From Candidatus Methanoperedens sp. (lineage in GTDB: Archaea; Halobacteriota; Methanosarcinia; Methanosarcinales; Methanoperedenaceae): 36,669 nt of DNA. The position numbers and the translations under genes are program-made. The notes under the pieces were generated by a model that was not told the DNA's origin, searched no databases, and saw nothing but the letters and a program-made list of their open reading frames with translations. Positions 1 to 9,123 of this stretch are shown here, one piece after another; position 1 is the first letter of the stretch, and each line of letters opens with the position of its first letter. The stretch covers positions 1 through 36,669 of the forward strand of contig JAPMTX010000157.1 of assembly GCA_026552855.1 (NCBI GenBank), written 5' to 3'.

Positions 1-104
1 CAAGTTAAAAAAAATTCATGACGAATGCTCCCAATGATGATATTGCATTAATCTGAAAAATAGTTTTGAGAGCCAGCGAAGAATTCTTGTGCGCTGAGAG
101 CTAA

Positions 105-986
105 TCTGACAAAGTCAAAGTAATTGACGAAGATACTTTTAGAAGGGCTGGGGAGCAGTTGAAGAGAAACACATGGTGGGCTCCCAGAAACAATACTCAA
201 CATCCATATTTACTTCGCAGACTTGTTAGATGTGGTGAGTGCGGCTATAAAATGTGGGGTGTTTTTAGAGGGAAATATGCATATTATATGTGCAAAGAAG
301 GGAGAAACCTTGTGGGAACACATAGGGAAACGAAATGCACAAGCAGATCAGTAAGGCAGGAACTTCTGGATGAAGTTGTGTGGCAGAAAATTATTGAACT
401 CTTGGAGGATCCAAAACTTATCATTGAGCAGTACAAACGTCAGAAAGATATTGCTCTTTCAGGCGGGACTCAAAAGCAGTGCCAAAAACTTGAACAACGA
501 ATTCAACTATTTGATAAACAAATCCAGCGTTTAATTGATGCATACCAGATGGAAATTATAACCTTGAAAGAACTAGGAACCAGGAAGAATAGCCTGCAAC
601 AAAAGATTTTGCAGCTTCAAGACCAGATCAAAAATATAAAGGCTAATGAGAAAAAAGAGATAGATTCCAAGAAGATATTTGATAATATAGAGGCTTTCTG
701 TGATGCAGTTAAGCAAGGCATAGAAAATGCAAGTTTTGAGGATAAACGGAGGATAATTGAATTACTTGTTGAGGAGGTTATAGTGACTAACGGAAAAGTT
801 GAGATTATCCATATTATACCCTTTGAAAAAAAGGGTAATTTGCAACTACACCATCGACACGAATGCGCACACATGAAAAAATCCGTGAAAATCCGTCCAA
901 TCCGTGTCATCCGTGTTCTCTCCCGGATGGAGCTTTTTATCCAGCGCAGCACAGGCTCGCTGCCCGCGCGGGAGGGCGGAATATGA
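105..986 (+). pseudogene. Serine site-specific recombinase, C-terminal fragment
   Basis: The readable part begins with VIDEDTFRRAGEQLKRN and continues through HPYLLRRLVRCGECGYKMWG. This is the end of the Recombinase domain followed by the zinc beta-ribbon (CGECGY, later a second Cys pair) of large serine recombinases. A lysine/glutamine-rich coiled coil follows (roughly residues 80-170 counted from a TTG at 159). The N-terminal resolvase domain with its catalytic serine is absent, and an in-frame TAA lies at 102, so this copy cannot be an active recombinase. The frame runs on past the normal end (about position 840-870) into a hairpin repeat at 881-920, so the last 40 or so codons are probably not original protein. 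A remnant of an integrated element is the simplest reading. A frameshifted N-terminal part left of the window cannot be excluded. Confidence 0.75.
881..920. repeat. Half copy of ATCCGTG-type hairpin repeat
   Basis: Four imperfect copies of the unit ATCCGTG(N) in tandem, matching the right arm of the complete hairpins at 6984-7064 and 30963-31042. The left arm is missing here. It overlaps the end of the recombinase fragment frame. Confidence 0.75.
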
Positions 987-1022
987 TGATTTTGAGGGCT
1001 GGAATTTTGAAATGACCATACT

Positions 1023-1370
1023 TTTATAAATTCACAACGATTAATATCCGGCGCCGCGCTAAAATAAGAGCCAGACTGGACAGGATAAACAGGATTTACA
1101 GGATCAGTAGATGGGTTTATCCTGTCCATCCTGTTAATCCTGTCAGCATCCTTGCTGTCCGGCGTTCCCGCAAAAGACGAACCGCAGATGAACGCAGATG
1201 AACGCAGATTTGTTGTGCCGGGGCTGTACCGGCGCGGCGCGGGTTCGCCGCCTGTGGGGCTGCGCCAGGTGGGGCGCTCGGAGAGGAGGGGGACGTATTT
1301 TTGTTCGAGTAGGGTACAGGAGGGTTGTGTGTCGGGAGGCATGGTTTTGGGTTAGTTTATTCTTTTGTAA
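1023..1370. repeat. Composite intergenic repeat, copy 1
   Basis: This gene-free stretch holds one copy of a roughly 300-bp composite repeat also found at 3950-4235 and 7115-7660, all in the same orientation. In order: an AT-rich entry with TTTATAAATT and GATTAAT; GGCGCCGCGCTAAAA; a hairpin of tandem ACAGGAT units (1078-1104) facing ATCCTGT units (1119-1144); TTCCCGCAAAA with GACGAACC; the AACGCAGATG tandem (about 1180-1212); GTGCCGGGGCTG; then a G-rich tail ending near TTAGTTTATT. It lies just beyond the 3' end of the methyltransferase at 1374. Long antisense frames across it are shared only because the DNA is repeated. Confidence 0.8.
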
Positions 1371-1373
1371 CTG

Positions 1374-2330
1374 TTATTCAGGTGGCGCAGTCAAATACTC
1401 CTTTTTCCTTTCAAGTAGAGGCAGTTGCTTCTGAAGATTTACGCTCTCATATTTTCTTAATTTTAACCGGCATTTTTCTTCTTTTTCATCATATACCTGA
1501 ACCGAAACATCTTTCGGCCAGATTTCATCTAAGTTTTCAGTAAAAAAATAATCGCTGCGATATTTTAATATACTATCGCTATATCTGATATTGTGAAGCC
1601 TGTTTTTAATAAATGAGACGTTAGTCGTATCAATTTCGATCCCAAGCGAATCCCTCTTTAGCTGCCTTGCTACAACAAGCGTTGTTCCAGTGCCTGCGAA
1701 GGGGTCAAAAACCATATCGCCAGCTTTTGAAGAGGAAAGAATTATTCTGGTTAGTAGCTGAACCGGTGATTGCTGTTTATGCAAGCGCTCTCCGTTATCT
1801 AATCTTAACGGTTCGTCTCCAGCAAAATAGCCAGAGGTCAGTTCCCGGATATCATCCCACACATCAGTTACGTACATGCCTTTCGGGCGCTCATACTTCT
1901 CTGTAACCAGCAGAGGAGGATCTATACGTAATTTATTAAAGACGCGCGGCGTTTTACCTTTCGTAGCAAAAGCTATGATCTGATAATGTTTACCAAATCT
2001 TGCCTCACAGGGGATAGCTGATGTTTTTTTCTTCCAGATTATCAAATTCTGGAACGTCCATCCCGTTGATTGCAAAGTTTCCAGAACAAATTGTGCGTTC
2101 TTCTCTCTCTGCATGAAGTAAATCGCCCCTCCATCGGACGTACGGTCAAAAATCAATTTACAGACCCGTTTCATCCAGTCCCAGTATTCTGATGCTACCA
2201 TATCGTCGTTATGGTTCTGATACTCCTTACCCTGATTAAACGGTGGGTCAAGAAAAGTCAGGTCAAACTTTTCAGATACTGCCTGTTTCAGGAACTGTTC
2301 GCAATCAGCTTGAATTATTTCACATCTCAT
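1374..2330 (-). CDS. DNA methyltransferase, N6-adenine/N4-cytosine, beta class
   Basis: A 318-residue SAM-dependent DNA methyltransferase. Motif IV is DPPF at residues 28-31, in LTFLDPPFNQGKEYQ. Motif I is DPFAGTGTT at 209-217 near the C terminus. Motif IV before motif I is the beta-class order, and the D-P-P-F form favours N6-adenine, though N4-cytosine is possible. The target-recognition part probably lies between them (residues 100-200). The start codon overlaps the last 11 bases of the upstream PLD-family gene, so the two are almost certainly co-translated. The likely role is host protection in a restriction-modification pair whose nuclease is the PLD protein. The recognition sequence cannot be read from the sequence. 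Confidence 0.88.
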   Translation of the reverse strand: MRCEIIQADCEQFLKQAVSEKFDLTFLDPPFNQGKEYQNHNDDMVASEYWDWMKRVCKLIFDRTSDGGAIYFMQREKNAQFVLETLQSTGWTFQNLIIWKKKTSAIPCEARFGKHYQIIAFATKGKTPRVFNKLRIDPPLLVTEKYERPKGMYVTDVWDDIRELTSGYFAGDEPLRLDNGERLHKQQSPVQLLTRIILSSSKAGDMVFDPFAGTGTTLVVARQLKRDSLGIEIDTTNVSFIKNRLHNIRYSDSILKYRSDYFFTENLDEIWPKDVSVQVYDEKEEKCRLKLRKYESVNLQKQLPLLERKKEYLTAPPE

Positions 2331-3837
2331 TTATTAGCCCTCCTCCAAGTAGAAAGTCTAATTTGATCTTATAAAAATCGTCAGTTTTTTCGATCAGGTT
2401 CTTATCCAGTAGTTGTGCGAGTAAATCTCTCAGGTCAACCTCAGTGTTCAAGAGGTTCAATTTTTCATTCAACTCATTGAAATCATGCTTTCTTTCAGAT
2501 AGATAGTAAAGTATCAACGCTGAGAGGAAATCATTTCTCTCAACAATATTTTTATTGAAAACCTTCATCAGAGCCGCGGTAATTTTGCCTACATCAAAAA
2601 CAAATTTCTTCACTTCGATTTCTTTTCTGATTATTAAACGTGCAAAAAGCGTCTTTACTTCTTGTCTAGATCGCAGATTGAATTTTGAGGTAAGCATGTT
2701 GCCGACAATACCTTCGATCTTTTCAGCTAATTTATTTTTAATATCAATGCTCTCATTATAAACACCGAGATACTGTGCTTTAGCATCTTTTAAAATATCT
2801 GGATCACTGCAAACCGCTATTGATTCTGTATTTTCTCTCCAGTATCGGTTGGTTACACTGAACCCAAGATTAATTTTGTTAAGATTTACTGAACTCACGA
2901 CAAGATGCTTATCTGTAATAATAAGTTTTGCATGTATATCTTCTACGGTCCGAATGCCAATGTCCTGGGAGAGGAGTTCGCGAAGCATGTTGTTCATTCT
3001 GTCCTGGAAATCCATGCTTGTAGCGCCGCTCAATACCCTGATATCAAGCCCGTTTAATCTCATTTTAATCAAAAATGCTGAAAATTCTGTGTCTGTGAAA
3101 CTTTCAGTGGAGATATACGCAAACTCAGAAGCTTCGGAGATCAACGACATGAGGAAGCTGCGACCCCTGCAATCAAAAGGAGCCAGATACAGCCTGTCTT
3201 CGACCGGTATATCCACGGGGCATAGAGCTGAAGGGTAGTGCCTTATCCAGTGTTTCCTGTGCGTTTCTGTTTCTATAATTCTGGGTAGTTCGAACAGAGA
3301 CGGATCATCTTCTAAATCAGCTATTCTCTGCCGGATAGTTCCGTCATGTCCGGAATTTTCATTGATGAATAGATCGATAAGTTCCTCAAACTTCCTGTTG
3401 TATTCTTCAATTTTATCCGTCTCGTTCTTAAAAATGATGGCTGCATCAAGTTCCTCAGCCTGGGTGAAGTTCGCTGACAGCGCAATGGCGCTCTTATCCG
3501 TTACAATGAATTTCCCGTGGAATGAGTACCACCTGCCAACAGCAGTATTGGTTCTTTCAGGGTCTCCAACATTCCACTTACAGAAGTATAATCTGGCGCC
3601 GTTTCTTTCGACATTCTGGAACAGGCTGGTGACTTCAGCCTGTATATCTTGGTTGATGCTGTCGTAAGGAAGGGTTATTATTTCAACTCTTACGCCCTCA
3701 CCCAATTTATTGTTTAGAACGTTGAATACTTCTCTGTTGTGTATCTGAAATAAAGCGATCCGGATGTCCTCTTCTGCATCACGCAGTTCACTGATGATTG
3801 TAGTGATTACGTTCGGGCTGAATTCAAATGTTTTCAT
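2320..3837 (-). CDS. PLD-superfamily protein with two HxK domains, candidate restriction nuclease
   Basis: A 505-residue protein with two phospholipase D-type motifs. The first is H107-G-K109 with D114 and S121-A-N123 (HGKFIVTDKSAIALSANFT). The second is H302-A-K304 with D309 and N318 (HAKLIITDKHLVVSSVNLN), followed by an E at 336. Two HxK motifs in one chain would build one PLD active site without dimerisation. The last 130 residues look like a helical or winged-helix region that could bind DNA. No signal peptide is seen, so a cytoplasmic nuclease is more likely than a lipase. It overlaps the methyltransferase gene by 11 bp. BfiI is a known PLD-family restriction enzyme, so a restriction role is inferred from fold and context; a helicase-less defence nuclease is the alternative. 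Confidence 0.75.
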   Translation of the reverse strand: MKTFEFSPNVITTIISELRDAEEDIRIALFQIHNREVFNVLNNKLGEGVRVEIITLPYDSINQDIQAEVTSLFQNVERNGARLYFCKWNVGDPERTNTAVGRWYSFHGKFIVTDKSAIALSANFTQAEELDAAIIFKNETDKIEEYNRKFEELIDLFINENSGHDGTIRQRIADLEDDPSLFELPRIIETETHRKHWIRHYPSALCPVDIPVEDRLYLAPFDCRGRSFLMSLISEASEFAYISTESFTDTEFSAFLIKMRLNGLDIRVLSGATSMDFQDRMNNMLRELLSQDIGIRTVEDIHAKLIITDKHLVVSSVNLNKINLGFSVTNRYWRENTESIAVCSDPDILKDAKAQYLGVYNESIDIKNKLAEKIEGIVGNMLTSKFNLRSRQEVKTLFARLIIRKEIEVKKFVFDVGKITAALMKVFNKNIVERNDFLSALILYYLSERKHDFNELNEKLNLLNTEVDLRDLLAQLLDKNLIEKTDDFYKIKLDFLLGGGLINEM

Positions 3838-3864
3838 TTATCTAATTTCTCTTCTTGTTCTCAG

Positions 3865-3879
3865 TTATAGATATACGTT
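3865..3879 (-). promoter_or_regulatory. Possible TATA box for the PLD-methyltransferase pair
   Basis: On the minus strand, ACGTATATCTATAAC lies about 30 bp ahead of the ATG at 3837, which fits an archaeal TATA box with a very short leader. No good Shine-Dalgarno is seen before this ATG. Weak evidence. Confidence 0.3.
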
Positions 3880-3949
3880 TATTCACAATCTTGCCGCACC
3901 ATTCGTCTGAAGATGATGCTTCGGGCGCGCTGGAGTATCTGGCGCGCCG

Positions 3950-4235
3950 GACATTTATAAATATTGAACGATTAATTTGAGGCGCTTCCGCAAAAAACGA
4001 ACCGCAGATGAACGCAGATGAACGCAGATTTGCTATGCCGGGGCTGTGGCGCGGCGCGGGCTCGCTGGCGGCGTGGGGGGCGGGGAGGTGCCGGGGGAGG
4101 CGCCCGGTGAGGGGGCTGGGGTCTGGTGAGGGGAGGGCGCAGGGATAACAAAGGGGCATAATTTTTCCTCTTTTTTTGACCTTTAGTGGAGTTTCATTAT
4201 ATATTCTCGCAAGGGGAATGAAAGTATTCGCTTTA
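3950..4235. repeat. Composite intergenic repeat, copy 2 (lacks the inner hairpin)
   Basis: Shares with copies 1 and 3 the AT-rich entry (TTTATAAATATTGAACGATT), GGCGCTTCCGCAAAA, the AACGCAGATG tandem at about 4005-4030, GCCGGGGCTG and a G-rich tail ending in ATAATTTTTCC. The ACAGGAT hairpin block present in the other two is absent here: GATTAAT runs almost directly into GGCGCTTCC. The tail also resembles copy 3 further on (GAGTTT...AAATTCTC or ATATTCTC...AAAGTATTC). No gene is supported in 3838-4289. Confidence 0.78.
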
Positions 4236-4289
4236 TCGGTGGAAGCCGTACTTTACTATGATTCGATGCGGTTTCTGCAATGAGTTTAG

Positions 4290-5246
4290 TTACAGGTTGC
4301 ATAACCACCGGCATAGGGAAGCGACCTGGTTTGCATCAGTCAAGTTGGCAGCGTTGCTAAGCGTACCGTCTTCCAATTGAAGCCAGATTTCTTCAGCCAT
4401 ACTATTTTCAATCGCAGCTCCGACAAAGAATAAGTGGGGCGAAAGCCCACGATCCGCAAATACCAGTCTTATGCGGGAAAGGGATGTTCTTGCTGTTTTC
4501 CAGTGCTCATCCGCCCCGGCGGGATCTATGCCGCCCTTAAGTTCTCCAAGTGCAATGTAAAGAGCAGGCTCTCCATAGCTAACGGAAAGTTCCTGACAAC
4601 GACAATTGAAAAGGCACAAGTCCACGTTTTTCTTCAAAAATGGCACAGTAAGATTATATCTGACAGTCCGATTTCGACCGTCGCTTGACCAACTAAGCCC
4701 CTTTACATCCAACTCTATATCGGGGTCGTCTCCTGTTCCTTGTATCCATGTATTGCTCATGGAAGAAAGCCATTGATATGAAATTCCTGCAACTGAAAGA
4801 GTAGCAATAATTGCGCGAGTAAGCTTGCGTTGTGCCATTGCTCCGCCCACATTTCGCATAGATCCGCCTAATGCGTCCCCTCTTGTCAGAAGGAATCGAA
4901 AGACCAGCTCTTCAACAAAGTTCGGTCCGGCTGGCTCAAGGAACTGTTTTATCAATCCTTGTATCGCTTCCTCTTTGTCTTGCTGCTCCATATGTCCCGC
5001 AGCCTTATCCGAAACGCCAGATGCAGTCAATAAAGCAGCCTGTATTCCAGGAATATCGACCAATGAGGCAGGGGTTGCGGCTTGAGTTGCTGCTGCTTTT
5101 AGTGCCCTTGCTTCTTCGATGAATGGCGTTGCTCTACGGTTCCTTTCAAGCGCCAGGGCAACGAAACCAGCCCGTGTCTCCTCATAAGTTGTTACAAGAC
5201 TTTTGCTACTGGTTAAATGCTGGCGATGTGGTTTATCTGTGGGCAT
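4290..5246 (-). CDS. AvaI/BsoBI-family type II restriction endonuclease
   Basis: The region [19 protein letters not shown] is characteristic of the AvaI/BsoBI endonucleases, which cut CYCGRG. Counting from the chosen start, the PD-(D/E)XK centre would be D209, E235 and K237 (V-D-L-C ... G-E-L-K), with spacing like that of BsoBI. Upstream in-frame ATGs exist at 5273 and 5261. I prefer 5246 because this ATG overlaps the methyltransferase stop as TAATG and has GGAG nine bases ahead. Its length, about 318 residues, matches the family. It is translationally coupled downstream of its methyltransferase, so protection is made before the toxic nuclease. The exact recognition site of this homologue is inferred only. 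Confidence 0.85.
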   Translation of the reverse strand: MPTDKPHRQHLTSSKSLVTTYEETRAGFVALALERNRRATPFIEEARALKAAATQAATPASLVDIPGIQAALLTASGVSDKAAGHMEQQDKEEAIQGLIKQFLEPAGPNFVEELVFRFLLTRGDALGGSMRNVGGAMAQRKLTRAIIATLSVAGISYQWLSSMSNTWIQGTGDDPDIELDVKGLSWSSDGRNRTVRYNLTVPFLKKNVDLCLFNCRCQELSVSYGEPALYIALGELKGGIDPAGADEHWKTARTSLSRIRLVFADRGLSPHLFFVGAAIENSMAEEIWLQLEDGTLSNAANLTDANQVASLCRWLCNL

Positions 5247-6748
5247 TATATTTTTCTCCATACATACACGCATTTTCGCAAAGGATCACGCCCATGCTCA
5301 CCCATTTGCTGGCTGCTGTTACCTTTGCCGTTCGGCAGTACAAGAATATTTTCAACACGGAATCCCAGCTTTTCAGCTATAGATGAGAGTATCATATCTA
5401 CTGAGACGCTTGCGCCATCGTAACGAACATTGTCATTGACCATGAATAAGGGTGCATCCTGTTTCATCACGCGCGAACATTCAGCGATAACGCATGCCAT
5501 TTCATAAAAGTAACCCCGTACCATCCTGGGGATGCCGTTGTTGTTCAGCTTACCCTGCTCCTTTTGATGTTCCAGGTACTGCAAGATAGCCTGTAGCAAC
5601 TCCTGCCGATCCGCGGCAGCTATAGCGTTCGCCCATTGGGGATTAATGGTCAGCAAGTTTTTGGCATGGTTCTCAACAGTACAGCTTAGCATTTGCTGCC
5701 TGAGGTTGATGAGTTCTTTCTCGTCCACGCCAAGCAGCGCCAGTTCCAGGGCATAAGTCCGTGTATAGTCATAACGATTACAGTACGGGGGAGAGGTTAC
5801 GATGGCATCGTATGAATTACACGGCAGCGCTGGCATTACATCCAGACATGAACCCTGAAAAAGATGGATATTGCCCTGAGTGTGCTCCTCCAGATGTCCA
5901 CTGCCCAGCTTCAGGTCATGCAAAATCTCCTCTATCTTCGCGCAGATTGCCTGTTCGAAGTTAAGGATATGCCCCTTATTGAATGGTTTTCCTCCGTTCC
6001 TGCGTCCAGACCGATCATCCCACCGAAGATACTGACCATCTTTACGTGTGTAACTGATGGACTCCAGGACGCACAGCAGGGCAAAACGTAAGACAATCTG
6101 AACCCGTTCGTTCTCCTGCTGCAGCGTACCCATGTACCGCTCGATTGCATCGGATGTCTCTGCCGGGTACGCGCCGTCAGTAATTCGCAGTTTGGGCAGG
6201 GGATATCTCACCTGTGATTGCTTCCACGGACTGGTTTTCAACCATTGTCTGATAGCAGCAAAATCATCGTCTGTAAACTCTCTTTCCAAGCACAACCTGG
6301 TGGCAATGATCTGCTGTCCTATGGGAAGCAGTTCGATACAATCAACATCCATGCCTACAACACTGGCTGCAAACAGGGTCGTACCGCTCCCTGCGAACGG
6401 GTCCAAAACTTTACCGGAAGCAATCCCGTACCGGCAAAGCAGATACTCCACAAGAGGAGCGGAAAACGCTTCCTTGTATTTGTACCAGCGATAAGATGCC
6501 ATTTTTTTGTTTGCCTGAAAGCTGACAAGTTGTCGCGTAAGGGACGGTTGAACTATAAACTTGTCCTGGAAGTGCTGCGATAGATTAAAATCAATATCAT
6601 CAATCCCGGATAGAGCTTGCATCTGCCCGGGGACTACTATTTCGGGTTTCTCAGTCAGGTTTCCAGAGGAGATCATGGCTTCTGTGCTGAATTCAAACAG
6701 GTTCATCTCCACAGTTTTATTCTTTTTCTGGGTTAAACAGGATACCAT
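5246..6748 (-). CDS. DNA methyltransferase, probably N4-cytosine, of the AvaI-like system
   Basis: A 500-residue methyltransferase. Motif I is DPFAGSGTT at 116-124 and motif IV is [13 protein letters not shown] with SPPY at 319-322. SPPY is the usual form for N4-cytosine enzymes. Motif I comes before motif IV, with about 200 residues between them that probably carry target recognition, unlike the methyltransferase at 1374. GAGGT six bases before ATG supports the start at 6748; an ATG at 6706 is an alternative. It is the first gene of a two-gene unit with the endonuclease and shares one base with it. It most likely methylates the site cut by the AvaI-like enzyme. Confidence 0.88.
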   Translation of the reverse strand: MVSCLTQKKNKTVEMNLFEFSTEAMISSGNLTEKPEIVVPGQMQALSGIDDIDFNLSQHFQDKFIVQPSLTRQLVSFQANKKMASYRWYKYKEAFSAPLVEYLLCRYGIASGKVLDPFAGSGTTLFAASVVGMDVDCIELLPIGQQIIATRLCLEREFTDDDFAAIRQWLKTSPWKQSQVRYPLPKLRITDGAYPAETSDAIERYMGTLQQENERVQIVLRFALLCVLESISYTRKDGQYLRWDDRSGRRNGGKPFNKGHILNFEQAICAKIEEILHDLKLGSGHLEEHTQGNIHLFQGSCLDVMPALPCNSYDAIVTSPPYCNRYDYTRTYALELALLGVDEKELINLRQQMLSCTVENHAKNLLTINPQWANAIAAADRQELLQAILQYLEHQKEQGKLNNNGIPRMVRGYFYEMACVIAECSRVMKQDAPLFMVNDNVRYDGASVSVDMILSSIAEKLGFRVENILVLPNGKGNSSQQMGEHGRDPLRKCVYVWRKI

Positions 6749-6929
6749 ATTTTACCTCGTAGATTTCTTTATGCATTTTCCCCGCGCATAGTATGATTTC
6801 ATTCTGTCAATATATAACGTGTTGCCAAGCCCGCTGAAAGTATTGTGCATAAAACCCTGACTTGTCAAACCGGGCGCAGAAAATTTGGATAGAAGTAAGA
6901 GCGAGGGTTTTTGAGACGCCACCGATTTT

Positions 6930-7090
6930 ATAAATCTTAATATATTAATTTGCGGCGCTTCAGCGAAAAGCAAAGCAGCAGTAGAACACGGATTGCACGG
7001 ATGACACGGATTTACACGGATTTCGTATCCGTGGGCATCCGTGTTATCCGTGTCATCCGTGTTCTCCTCATCAGTCTGCTGGCACGCTGG
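6930..7090. repeat. Repeat block with complete ATCCGTG-type hairpin
   Basis: Starts with an AT-rich entry and GCGGCGCTTCAGCGAAAA, a degenerate form of the composite repeat's core. It is followed by a full hairpin: CACGGAT units on the left (6984-7020) face ATCCGTG units on the right (7026-7064). The arms are built from about 10-bp unit repeats and can pair in several registers. The stretch 6749-7662 carries no supported gene. Confidence 0.8.
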
Positions 7091-7114
7091 CTTAGAAGTA
7101 AGGGCAGAGTTTGG

Positions 7115-7660
7115 ATAAATAAGTTTTATAAATTTAATCTCATTAATGTCCGGCGCCGCGCTAAAAGAAGAGCCAGACTGGACAGGATGAACAGGATTTA
7201 CAGGATTAGAACCTATCCGAAACGTTAAAACCACAGAGAGCACAGAGAACACAGAGACACTTTTAAAAAATCTCCGTGCTCTCTGTGTTCTCTGTGGTTC
7301 ATTCGTAAATATACTTTTGATTGATTTTTCGGATAGGCTCTTAGTAGATGGGTTTATCCTGTCCATCCTGTTAATCCTGTCTGAATCCTTACTGTCCGGC
7401 GCTTCCGCAAAAAACGAACCGCAGATGAACGCAGATGAACGCAGATTTATTGTGCCGGGTCTGTACCTGGACTGGCGCAACATAGGCTTGCTGCCGGCGC
7501 AGGAGGCGGGGGTGCGCCAGTGCCGGCGCTCCTCTATGAGGGGGCTGTGTCTGGATTCGAGGAGAGCGTAGGAGGGCGGGGTTTGAGGCATGATTTTTCC
7601 TTAGTTTATTAATGTTTGGTAGAGTTTGTCATAAATTCTCAGATAGTGTTGTAAAAGTAT
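7115..7660. repeat. Composite intergenic repeat, copy 3, interrupted by a MITE
   Basis: The same order as copy 1: AT-rich entry, GGCGCCGCGCTAAAAG, ACAGGAT units (about 7178-7205), ATCCTGT units (about 7356-7382), GGCGCTTCCGCAAAA, the AACGCAGATG tandem (about 7425-7448), a G-rich tail and TTAGTTTATT. Unlike copy 1, the loop between the ACAGGAT arms contains the inserted element at 7209-7340. The copy ends against the stop codon of the Argonaute gene. Confidence 0.8.
7209..7340. mobile_element. 132-bp MITE with TIRs and TTA(G) target duplication
   Basis: The ends are GAACCTATCCGAAA and, reverse-complemented, GAGCCTATCCGAAA, matching at 13 of 14 positions. TTA (or TTAG, if the terminal G is counted as target) is duplicated on both sides. 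Copy 1 of the host repeat reads GGATCAGTAGATGGG at the same place with no insert, which gives an empty-site comparison. Inside, ACAGAGA-type units form a hairpin (7229-7257 with 7271-7299). It encodes no protein. IS5-family transposases make TNA or YTAR duplications, so such an enzyme elsewhere could move it; that link is inference. Confidence 0.75.
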
Positions 7661-7662
7661 TC

Positions 7663-9123
7663 TTACATATAATATCGATATCCAGATGGAGGATCTTTAA
7701 CATCTCGATCACGCATTTCAGAGAGTATGTTCCCAACTTTTTCAGACACGGATAATGTTGTTGGTAGTCTTTTGCAGAAATCAGCACTATTCCAATCCAA
7801 TTTGGAAAGTGCTAATATATCTTTAGAAATTAGATACGGAGTAGTACTCATTCTATATTGTTGAACAGCTATCGGCATCGGAACTGTACCTCCTGGGTAA
7901 GTCCCCAACGAAGGGATAAATCCTGTGGTAAATAAAAACCACTTGCTTTTATCTCCAAAGAAAGTCCCTCGTATTGCCGGGTAGTCATACCCAGAAGGAT
8001 AGATACGAACTCCTACATTATCTATAATATGTAAATAATCTACAAGCTCTATTTCAGAATTTGTTTCATTAAGGCCATTTATTTCCTCCGTTGTGAAAGG
8101 AGAGGATTTGTGTACGACTACTCTATTAGGTAATTGACCTTGTTGTCTTTTAAAAAGAGATAATACATCCTCCATGATTTCGGAGGCCTGTTCAGATGTC
8201 AGAGTTGGAGTTAAACCCTGGCTTAAATCCCATGAAAAAGGTTTACCCCTAATAACCTGGCTTTCACCAGTTCTAAGAAAAATTTGTGCCATGCTTGTTC
8301 TCATCGACATGCACTCTTCTGATATCTCCTGATAGAAAGATATACCAACATAACAAGTTTTACTATCAATATCAGCCAACTTCCAAGGAAATCCTGTTCC
8401 TTTATAGTAAGTAGCAACTGCAAAATTCCAAGCTATTGTTGCAGGGTCTTGGGTGTCGCTGGAAAATTTAAGTGTTCTCGGTCTGATAATTTGTGTTACC
8501 ATGTTATGTGTAAAGGCGATAACCTTCATTACATTGTGAAAATCAAATACCGGTGTATCAAATAAGTTCTTTGAACTATCGAAGGTTCTTCGCTCATACA
8601 CTATTTTATCTATCTTATACTTGCTATCTTTACAGGAATTCATTAATTTATCAGAAAGTGGTAATAACACAATCCTTGGCAGAGGATGATTACCAGCTAT
8701 ATCCGAAAATTTTCGTTTATACAATTCAACTGCTCTCAATATCCTTTCTTTTCTATTGGGAGGAGATATTGCCCGATTCAATTCTTCTTGGGTGATTATT
8801 TCAATGTTGGATTCATCGATTTCTATTTCAAATCTAAGTTGGCTATCCTTTGAGATCCCTGGAAAATCTATTCCTCTTACATTTGAATCTGCTATATCCC
8901 TTCCTTCAATTCTCCATTTTAAACGTTCTAACCAATCTCTGAGAAGCTCCAGTGACTCCATCGTGCTAATAACACCTACAGAAATTGAAGTTGAATCTGA
9001 ACTGCTAGATAGACCACTCGGCCCAAAATTCATAAGCCCAACTTTTGGATCTATCGTTGTTTTTCTTTCACCAAAGAAAAGTTCAGGTTCAGGTATTATT
9101 CTGGCTTCAAGAGTCATTTCCAT
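7663..9123 (-). CDS. Short prokaryotic Argonaute (MID-PIWI), catalytically inactive
   Basis: A 486-residue protein made of MID and PIWI only. Recognisable PIWI stretches are CYVGISFYQE (257-266), VVVHKSSPFTTEE (335-347), IRGTFF and PIAVQQYRMST (418-427), then LDWNSADFCKRLPTTLSVSEK. The first catalytic aspartate is replaced by S262 and the Asp expected after the VHK strand by S340, so target slicing is unlikely. PAZ and N domains are missing. The gene overlaps its upstream partner, the nuclease-APAZ gene, by 17 bp. In such systems the Argonaute uses a guide to sense invading nucleic acid and switches on the partner. A second ATG two codons in could also serve as the start. Confidence 0.85.
   Translation of the reverse strand: MEMTLEARIIPEPELFFGERKTTIDPKVGLMNFGPSGLSSSSDSTSISVGVISTMESLELLRDWLERLKWRIEGRDIADSNVRGIDFPGISKDSQLRFEIEIDESNIEIITQEELNRAISPPNRKERILRAVELYKRKFSDIAGNHPLPRIVLLPLSDKLMNSCKDSKYKIDKIVYERRTFDSSKNLFDTPVFDFHNVMKVIAFTHNMVTQIIRPRTLKFSSDTQDPATIAWNFAVATYYKGTGFPWKLADIDSKTCYVGISFYQEISEECMSMRTSMAQIFLRTGESQVIRGKPFSWDLSQGLTPTLTSEQASEIMEDVLSLFKRQQGQLPNRVVVHKSSPFTTEEINGLNETNSEIELVDYLHIIDNVGVRIYPSGYDYPAIRGTFFGDKSKWFLFTTGFIPSLGTYPGGTVPMPIAVQQYRMSTTPYLISKDILALSKLDWNSADFCKRLPTTLSVSEKVGNILSEMRDRDVKDPPSGYRYYM

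Noticed and set aside
617-1342. Long minus-strand reading frame sharing a segment (NLRSSAFICGS) with frames at 3842-4159 and 6752-7591
   Set aside because: The shared part is encoded by the composite DNA repeat, the frames cross hairpin arms with low-complexity translations (RINRMDRINPS), and the rest does not align. They are shadows of repeats, not a protein family.
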